DNA of 42,743 nt. Origin: an uncultured Methylococcaceae bacterium (GTDB lineage Bacteria > Pseudomonadota > Gammaproteobacteria > Methylococcales > Methylomonadaceae). Position 1 is the first letter of the stretch. Each line of letters starts with the position of its first letter. The stretch is from positions 1 to 42,743 of the forward strand of contig CAJXMF010000020.1 of the NCBI GenBank assembly GCA_913056195.1, given 5' to 3'. Made by a program: the position numbers and the translations under genes. The notes under the pieces are model-generated. The model searched no databases and had not been told where the DNA came from. It worked only from the letters and a program-made list of their open reading frames with translations. Of the stretch, positions 37,462 to 42,743 are shown piece by piece.

Positions 37462-37489
37462 GTACCCATCCATGTCGTCGTACCCATCC
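37462..37489. repeat. short direct repeat upstream of pyrH
   Basis: GTACCCATCC occurs twice, at 37462-37471 and 37480-37489, within 28 bp between the tsf terminator and pyrH. It overlaps a GGGTACCC palindrome. It may be a remnant of a repeat family or a regulatory site; I cannot tell. Confidence 0.4.
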
Positions 37490-37522
37490 TACAGATATTT
37501 CGTCGTGTACAGATTGAAGCTT

Positions 37523-37551
37523 ATAAAAAACCCGGTTAAAAAAACCGGGTT
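37523..37551 (-). terminator. rho-independent terminator after tsf
   Basis: On the minus strand AACCCGGTT pairs with AACCGGGTT (37529-37537 and 37543-37551), loop of five T, followed by a T run at 37525-37530. It lies 10 bp after the tsf stop, so pyrH probably has its own promoter or depends on read-through. Confidence 0.88.
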
Positions 37552-37560
37552 CTAGTCATG

Positions 37561-38436
37561 TTAGCCTTTGACCTGGGCCATCACTTCTGCTGCAAAATCC
37601 TCTTCTTTTTTCTCAATGCCTTCACCGACTTCAAAGCGAGTAAAGCGAATCACAGTATTATCCTGGGATTTTAGCAGATTACCAACTGTTGTTTTATCAT
37701 CCTTTACAAAAGGTTGACCTTCCAGTGTAATTTCCGCCAGGAATTTTCTGATGCGGCCTGTAATCATTTTTTCAACAATCTCGGCAGGTTTACCACTTTC
37801 CAGAGCTTGTGCAGAAAAAATTTCTTTTTCCTTGTCAATAACCTGCTGAGGAACGTCTTTCTCAGAAACATGCGCTGGATTGATGGCTGCAACATGCATT
37901 GCAATATCTTTAGCGAGTGCATCATCGGCTTTTGCCAATTCAACAATGACGCCAATTTTGCTGCCGTGCAAATAGCTGCCAACACCGCCTTCAGCGACTA
38001 TTTTAACAAAGCGTCTGATGGTAATGTTCTCGCCTAATTTGGCAATCAGCGCACGACGTGCTTCATCAACAGTTTCGCCACCAGGCAGTTTTAACTCAGC
38101 CAATTGTTCGATCGTTTCAACATCGTTTGTTAATAAAAGAGAGGCTACCTCATTAACAAAGTTGGTAAAGTCATCGCCTTTGGCAACAAAGTCGGTCTCA
38201 CAGTTAACATCGACCATCGCCGCAGTTTTACCATCATCTGATATTTTAATGCCAATGGTGCCTTCTGCCGCGGTACGTCCAGATTTTTTGTCGGCTTTTG
38301 CCAAACCGGATTTGCGCATGTTTTCGATGGCTTTTTCCATATCGCCATTTGTTTCTACCAGCGCTTTTTTGCATTCCATCATGCCAGAACCGGTTCTTTC
38401 ACGCAGTTCTTTTACCATTGCAGCGGTAATACTCAT
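37561..38436 (-). CDS. tsf: Elongation factor Ts
   Basis: A 291-residue nucleotide exchange factor for EF-Tu. The N-terminal UBA-like domain ([38 protein letters not shown]) and the [17 protein letters not shown] core motif are plain, followed by the coiled-coil and C-terminal module. Length is near E. coli's 283. It is downstream of rpsB but separated by two likely terminators. Firm call. Confidence 0.97.
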   Translation of the reverse strand: MSITAAMVKELRERTGSGMMECKKALVETNGDMEKAIENMRKSGLAKADKKSGRTAAEGTIGIKISDDGKTAAMVDVNCETDFVAKGDDFTNFVNEVASLLLTNDVETIEQLAELKLPGGETVDEARRALIAKLGENITIRRFVKIVAEGGVGSYLHGSKIGVIVELAKADDALAKDIAMHVAAINPAHVSEKDVPQQVIDKEKEIFSAQALESGKPAEIVEKMITGRIRKFLAEITLEGQPFVKDDKTTVGNLLKSQDNTVIRFTRFEVGEGIEKKEEDFAAEVMAQVKG

Positions 38437-38462
38437 TTCTTGTTTTCCTCTGTCTTGATACT

Positions 38463-38490
38463 AAAAAAACGCCTCGTAGAGGAGGCGTTT
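38463..38490 (-). terminator. terminator just before tsf
   Basis: On the minus strand AAACGCCTC pairs with GAGGCGTTT (38467-38475 and 38482-38490), followed by a T run at 38463-38469. It ends about 27 bp before the tsf start, inside the rpsB-tsf spacer, so it may work as an attenuator. Confidence 0.8.
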
Positions 38491-38625
38491 GCATTTGTAT
38501 TAAATCTCATTCAACAATCACCTGTTTAAAATCGACTGTGCGACTGCCTGTGTGCCTAAGCCAGAGTACTCGAAGCATCGTCCGAAATTAGCTCACAGCG
38601 GCTCATAACGATCTTAAACTGGCTC

Positions 38626-38655
38626 AAAAAACCGTTCCCAAAACGGGCAACGGTT
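38626..38655 (-). terminator. terminator just after rpsB
   Basis: On the minus strand AACCGTTGCCC pairs with GGGAACGGTT with one bulged base (38630-38655), followed by a run of T at 38626-38631. It lies about 25 bp after the rpsB stop. Confidence 0.75.
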
Positions 38656-38680
38656 GTTTAATCGCAACGCGCCAGGATAA

Positions 38681-39427
38681 TTATTCCTCGGCGGCAGCTT
38701 CTGCCTCAACAAATTCATCAGATGTGGCAGATTGTGTCAATGCGGCTGTTTTTGCTTCCAGAATTGCCGCTGATGCGGCCTGAGCATATAGCTTGATAGA
38801 GCGAATTGAATCATCATTGCCCGGAATGACATAATCAATATTCTCAGGCGAGTTATTGGAATCAACAACACCCACGACAGGCACACCTAATTTTTTGGCT
38901 TCCTGAATAGCATTTTTTTCGTAGCCGACATCCAGCACGAAAATCACATCGGGCAGTCCTTTCATATCCTTGATACCACCCAAACTGCGCTCAAGTTTTT
39001 CCAGTTCGCGTTCCATGCCTAATGCTTCTTTTTTATTAAAACGTTGGTACAGCGTCCCGTCAGCCTTCATAGCTTCCAGCTCTTTAAGGCGATTGATAGA
39101 CTTTTTGATGGTTTTAAAATTTGTCATCATGCCGCCTAACCAACGGTGATTGACATAAGGCATACCACAACGCTGTGCTTCTTCAGCAACAGTTTTACGT
39201 GCGGCTTTTTTGGTACCCACAAACAAGATAGTGCCTTTGTTGGCTGCCACCTGACCCAGATAATTCATGGCATCATTAAATAAAGGAAGTGTTTTTTCCA
39301 GGTTAATGATATGAATTTTGTTACGTGCTCCAAATAAATAAGGCGCCATTTTTGGATTCCAATAGCGGGTTTGGTGTCCGAAATGAACACCTGCTTCCAA
39401 CATATCTCGCATTGATACTGCGGCCAT
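38681..39427 (-). CDS. rpsB: 30S ribosomal protein S2
   Basis: A 248-residue S2 protein with the conserved [35 protein letters not shown] start, [17 protein letters not shown], and [34 protein letters not shown]. The tail is acidic ([11 protein letters not shown]). It is preceded by a structured leader of about 140 nt that fits the known S2 autocontrol region of gammaproteobacteria. Firm call. Confidence 0.98.
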   Translation of the reverse strand: MAAVSMRDMLEAGVHFGHQTRYWNPKMAPYLFGARNKIHIINLEKTLPLFNDAMNYLGQVAANKGTILFVGTKKAARKTVAEEAQRCGMPYVNHRWLGGMMTNFKTIKKSINRLKELEAMKADGTLYQRFNKKEALGMERELEKLERSLGGIKDMKGLPDVIFVLDVGYEKNAIQEAKKLGVPVVGVVDSNNSPENIDYVIPGNDDSIRSIKLYAQAASAAILEAKTAALTQSATSDEFVEAEAAAEE

Positions 39428-39567
39428 ACTTTTCTCCTAACTAAAAATGACCGGATTTACCGGTCTGGGTTACGCCTCCATTTACCCCAAACAGCAACCA
39501 ATCATGTCACCATAATCAGCACCCTGCTGCCTGTGTCGATAAATGTGAGAATTAAATCAAAAATGAA
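39428..39567 (-). promoter_or_regulatory. rpsB leader, likely S2 autoregulatory mRNA region
   Basis: From the predicted start near 39567 the leader is about 140 nt. It contains a perfect 6-bp hairpin GACCGG/CCGGTC (39449-39454 and 39460-39465) and a larger possible GGGT...ACCC pairing before the AGGAG Shine-Dalgarno. In E. coli S2 represses rpsB-tsf through a conserved leader of similar size. The match is by place and layout, not by covariation. Confidence 0.6.
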
Positions 39568-39573
39568 CTGACC

Positions 39574-39602
39574 TTTATACCATAATCAATGCCTTTTAAC
39601 AA
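39574..39602 (-). promoter_or_regulatory. sigma70-like promoter of rpsB
   Basis: On the minus strand TTGTTA (39597-39602) and TATAAA (39574-39579) lie 17 bp apart. The start predicted near 39567 agrees with the length of the rpsB leader. Confidence 0.65.
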
Positions 39603-39621
39603 ACCATTTAGCAAAGCCTGG

Positions 39622-40758
39622 CTAAGGCCTGAAACGAATTTCCACGCGTCGATTCATCGCTCTGCCCGGTGGATAGCGATTGCTTTTGACAGGTCTCGAT
39701 TCACCATAAGCTTTCACAATAATCCTTGATGCCGGAATACCCCGCGCAACAAGATATTGCTTCACAACATCACCCCGCTTCTGCGATACCTTAAGATTAT
39801 CAGCACGGCGGCCTTTCGAATCGGTATGACTACTGATGATGATATGCCCTGTTTTATAAAATTGACTGACATATTCTGCCAGCTTATCCAGGCGCCGCCG
39901 TTCTGTAAAACTCAAGCGCGTACTGCGTTTACGATAATAATACCGCATTAGCCCGTCGGGGCCGAATACGCGCAATAACAGTGTATTCTTCCCGGACGAA
40001 CTTGCCGCCATACGAATGACGATCCGGTTGGCAGGCGTCCCGAATTTAATTAATGCCTGCTTGATATGCCGCGCACGTCTCTCAAATACCTTTTTATCGG
40101 TTTTAGTCACAGCATAGGTTTCGTCACCAATCACAACCTTTGTGTTTTTAAATTCCTGTAAATAACGCGTAATATGTTGCAACCGTTTCAAATCGCCATC
40201 GCCTGGCTGCGTGCGTGCCGGATGAAAAAAAATAACGCCCTGTAATTGTTTTTTATTAAACGGCGGCAAAGCCTTGAGACAAGCCTGAAACTGCGGTAAA
40301 TACGCATTCAAACCAATCGGCAACGCAGTAATATAAAAATATTCCCCCGCCGCGATAATCTGAAAAACAGCTGACTGCCCCTCTAACAAGGCATCTAATG
40401 CAGCATCCGCTGCTGCAACATTAACATATACGGCAGACCTGTCATTTTGAAAAACAGGATAATCACGCCGATAAACAGGTTCATGTCGCCACGGTGCAGA
40501 GGCAATGAAAAAACTCGCTTTTTCAATCGCCGGCAAACCATAACCTGAATGATAAAAAAATTGTAGATCATAGCCGGCTTGTTGCCGAAACCCTATCGCG
40601 CCATACTCAGGGATCACCTGTTGCAACAGGCATTCCGTTTTGCTCGTTTGATTGTGCCAGGTGGCTTGAACCAGCGGCGCACGGACAACCTCTGCATTAC
40701 CCATCGATAACACAGCAAAAAATAAAAAAATAACCCGCCAATAGTCACAATGATTCAT
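39622..40758 (-). CDS. MotY-like outer-membrane/periplasmic protein with two OmpA-like regions
   Basis: A 378-residue protein with a signal peptide (FLFFAVLSMGNA). Residues about 28-165 look like the MotY N-terminal domain: TECLLQQVIPEYGAIGF, SAPWRHE, and C43 and C160 spaced as the disulfide pair of Vibrio MotY. Residues about 175-251 resemble a degenerate OmpA fold (VIFFHPARTQPGDGDLKRL onward) without the TDxxG core. Residues 275-376 are a full OmpA domain (SSHTDSKGRRADNLKVSQKRG, NRRVEIRF) that should bind peptidoglycan. MotY normally belongs to the sodium-type flagellar stator T-ring, but no flagellar gene is nearby. Motor function is not shown. Confidence 0.78.
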   Translation of the reverse strand: MNHCDYWRVIFLFFAVLSMGNAEVVRAPLVQATWHNQTSKTECLLQQVIPEYGAIGFRQQAGYDLQFFYHSGYGLPAIEKASFFIASAPWRHEPVYRRDYPVFQNDRSAVYVNVAAADAALDALLEGQSAVFQIIAAGEYFYITALPIGLNAYLPQFQACLKALPPFNKKQLQGVIFFHPARTQPGDGDLKRLQHITRYLQEFKNTKVVIGDETYAVTKTDKKVFERRARHIKQALIKFGTPANRIVIRMAASSSGKNTLLLRVFGPDGLMRYYYRKRSTRLSFTERRRLDKLAEYVSQFYKTGHIIISSHTDSKGRRADNLKVSQKRGDVVKQYLVARGIPASRIIVKAYGESRPVKSNRYPPGRAMNRRVEIRFRP

Positions 40759-40932
40759 TTCATCCAGACCCGCATAAACTCAAAGTATAGTGCTATTAAA
40801 GATAGCGGCAGACCGATTGTATTGTTTAACCCAGCCTATCATTTGGTTAACTGGTGTGTAATGTATCTCTATAGAGCTACAAAATAAGGCAAGTTTGCGC
40901 TGCATTAAATATTTTAATGATTGAGAAAATTG

Positions 40933-40958
40933 GTCGCGACTGAAGCCGCTTCTACAGG
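40933..40958 (+). repeat. REP-like repeat
   Basis: GTCGCGACTGAAGCCGCTTC matches the family seen at 21056-21083 and, inverted, at 21104-21128. Shared core: CGCGRCTRAAGYCGCTYCTAC. Confidence 0.65.
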
Positions 40959-41013
40959 GGGAGGCGTTGCCAAATTTTGTAGAAAAACATGCCTTTACAG
41001 CTCCGTCTGTGCT

Positions 41014-41084
41014 TATGACAAACCCAACGAACTGAGAAGCGGAGCTTCTAAACCAGGCATTCCCAAACAGAGTTTGGGAACGAG
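41014..41084 (+). repeat. dispersed palindromic repeat, copy B
   Basis: Inverted relative to copy A (31454-31522). The core 41036-41084 differs from it by two bases in 49. It holds TTCCCAAAC-AGA-GTTTGGGAA, a fully paired hairpin, where copy A has one mismatch. Confidence 0.8.
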
Positions 41085-41146
41085 CAAACTTATATTTCCG
41101 AAAAGCCTGGATTAAGCCATTAAGCTTTCAACAGAAAACAATAGTC

Positions 41147-42532
41147 TCACCGCCCCCAAATATCCGCATTTACAGTTGGCACTTTTGTTTTTTCCCTGTC
41201 AGTCTCAGCTATTTTTTTCTCAGTTTGCCCATCTGATTTCTGCTCAGTTCCAAGTCTTGCCTTTTGTTTTTTACTCAATCTTGTTTTCTTCTTTTTGGGG
41301 CTTTTGCGCGGCAAAGCCGGTGCGACATCATCAACCTCAAACCCTTCCAACCGCTCTCGATTTAAATTGAAACCATTATGTCTTTCAATCACTGAAAAAT
41401 GCTGAAATTCATGATGAGCGATTAAAGAAATCACCAGCCCCTTTTCTCCAGCGCGTCCCGTCCGCCCTGTTCTATGAATATAATCATTTGGCGAACGCGG
41501 CAAATCATAATTGATGACGCAGGGCAGCTGTTCAATATCAATTCCACGCGCCGCTACATCTGTTGCAATAAGAATACGCACATCACCTGCCTTAAAGTGC
41601 TTCAATGCCGCCGTCCGTTCAGATTGTTTTTTATTACTGTGCAGGGCGACAGCATCATTAATCCCTCTTTTTTCCAATTTTTTAAGCAAATTATCGCAGG
41701 TACGTTTAGCACTACAAAAAATCAATACCTGCTTCCAGCCATTTTCTTCCAGCAAATAGGCCAACAGATCATTTTTTTGATGATGGTTGACTTCAAAAAC
41801 GCGCTGTTCAATCTCAAGCTTATCAATGAACTCATCTATATTGATCACTTCGGGGTTGTTCATGACATTTCGAACCAAAGCGCTAATACTTTCAGGGAAA
41901 GTGGCCGTAAACATCAGAGTCTGAATCTTATTGGGTAACAGCTTCTTGATACGCTCAATCTCGTCCAAAAAATCACCTTTCATCAAGCGATCGACCTCAT
42001 CAATCACCAAGGTCTTGACCTGATTGAATTTAATTGCATTTTGATCAACTAAATCAAGCAGACGCCCTGGCGTAGCAACCAATACATCAGCGCCTCCCCG
42101 CAAAGCCTGCATTTGAGGATTGATTTTCACCCCGCCATAAACACTCAGACATTTAAGAGCCGGAGAAATATTTTTAGCCATCTTTACAAATACATCCGTC
42201 ACCTGAATCGCTAACTCCCGTGTTGGCACAAGCACCAACACCTGCACACGGTTACGGGCTACCCGTTCAGTGGGATTAAATCGATTGAAACGCCCTGCTC
42301 GAGCATAGGGATTTTGATTGCTTAACAAGTCCAATAAGGGCAATGCAAACGCCGCCGTTTTTCCGGAGCCTGTATCCGCACGTGCCAGCACATCTTTTCC
42401 AGCCAATATGGCCGGTATTGTTTTCTGTTGTATTTCTGTAGGTTGACTAAACCCCATTTGAATAATCGCTGACAAAATTTCATCAGAAAAAGCGAATGAT
42501 TTAAAGTCAATTTCAGGGCGAGGTGTTTTCAT
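41147..42532 (-). CDS. DEAD-box family ATP-dependent RNA helicase (motif II DEVD)
   Basis: A 461-residue RNA helicase of the RhlE/SrmB-like group. Motifs in order: Q motif GFSQPTEIQQ (about 27-36), I ADTGSGKT (52-59), Ia PTRELA (103-108), GG, Ib TPGR (154-157), II D178EVD181, III TAT in LMFTATFP, IV VLIFCSAKR, V ATDVAARGID, VI HRTGRTGRAG. Motif II has valine in place of alanine and motif III has TAT in place of SAT, both conservative. The tail is basic and lysine-rich (SPKKKKTRLSKKQKAR), typical of RNA-binding extensions. Likely role is ribosome assembly or cold adaptation; the subfamily is not certain. Confidence 0.9.
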   Translation of the reverse strand: MKTPRPEIDFKSFAFSDEILSAIIQMGFSQPTEIQQKTIPAILAGKDVLARADTGSGKTAAFALPLLDLLSNQNPYARAGRFNRFNPTERVARNRVQVLVLVPTRELAIQVTDVFVKMAKNISPALKCLSVYGGVKINPQMQALRGGADVLVATPGRLLDLVDQNAIKFNQVKTLVIDEVDRLMKGDFLDEIERIKKLLPNKIQTLMFTATFPESISALVRNVMNNPEVINIDEFIDKLEIEQRVFEVNHHQKNDLLAYLLEENGWKQVLIFCSAKRTCDNLLKKLEKRGINDAVALHSNKKQSERTAALKHFKAGDVRILIATDVAARGIDIEQLPCVINYDLPRSPNDYIHRTGRTGRAGEKGLVISLIAHHEFQHFSVIERHNGFNLNRERLEGFEVDDVAPALPRKSPKKKKTRLSKKQKARLGTEQKSDGQTEKKIAETDREKTKVPTVNADIWGR

Positions 42533-42743
42533 AAGATAGTTTTTAAACGAATAATACGTATTTTAAGCGGTATAACGCTGACATAAACCGACTAAACGGT
42601 CTGGATAAATCAAAATTGACAAAACATGCTGCAGAGGTTGTAGCAATGCTTTTTTACCAGGCTTTAGGCAGCGCGTAATAAATAAGCTACCGGGATTGCG
42701 CTGGATTTTTATTCATCTTCAAGGCGCAACGGAGGGCGCATAG
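42533..42743. other. right end of window, no gene seen
   Basis: The last 211 bp hold the helicase upstream region. I see no convincing reading frame on either strand. An imperfect palindrome ACCGACTAAACGGT lies near 42587-42600, and the last 30 bp are GC-rich (GGCGCAACGGAGGGCGC) and may be the edge of another repeat. Confidence 0.5.

Larger units (their letters stand above)
40759..41146. other. intergenic island with REP-like repeat and dispersed repeat copy B
   Basis: A 388-bp gap between the MotY-like gene and the helicase. It has a REP-like repeat at 40933-40958 (GGTCGCGACTGAAGCCGCTT) and copy B of the dispersed repeat at 41014-41084. No gene could be supported in it. Confidence 0.6.

Overview
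The window looks like a chromosomal stretch of a gammaproteobacterium of moderate GC content. The evidence is gene order plus protein type: an rluC/rne divergent pair, fabA-fabB, 4.5S RNA-dnaX-ybaB-recR, and rpsB-tsf-pyrH-frr-uppS-cdsA-dxr-rseP. No metabolic gene here fixes the genus, so I do not name one. Almost everything is core housekeeping; the accessory content is small and sits in toxin-antitoxin pairs and in intergenic repeats.

Layout. 1-98 is the cut-off N-terminus of an IS607-type serine recombinase. 151-884 is a HEPT/MNT (type VII) toxin-antitoxin pair. 941-14333 is a long minus-strand run: an alpha/beta hydrolase, a DUF445 membrane protein, parC, cvfB-like, a ParE/RelE-like toxin with its antitoxin, hinT, recR, ybaB, dnaX, the 4.5S SRP RNA, a PepSY/response regulator/sensor kinase module, sppA, a HAD phosphatase and rluC. 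14334-14919 is the divergent rluC/rne region with a structured rne leader. rne (plus strand) converges on fabB across a shared terminator. 17235-24477 is again minus strand: fabA-fabB, slt, aspS-nadA and a FmdB-type zinc ribbon protein.

24646-30637 is plus strand. pyrC comes first, followed by a vitamin B12 uptake locus: a sigma70-like promoter with both hexamers matching consensus, a cobalamin riboswitch, btuB, then btuF-btuC-btuD. These encode an outer-membrane receptor, a periplasmic binding protein, an inner-membrane permease and an ATPase, so they form a full import route. 30654-42532 is minus strand: dsbC, rseP, dxr, cdsA, uppS, frr, pyrH, tsf, rpsB, a MotY-like protein with two OmpA-like regions, and a DEAD-box family helicase with DEVD in motif II.

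The least ordinary content is between genes. A 154-bp non-coding element between pyrH and frr has perfect 13-bp terminal inverted repeats and a perfect 8-bp target duplication, so it is very probably a MITE. Three intergenic islands (about 21050-21175, 31454-31539, 40933-41084) share REP-like and palindromic repeat modules in different combinations; one lies where the usual rseP-bamA order is broken. No CRISPR array, tRNA, rRNA or prophage was seen.
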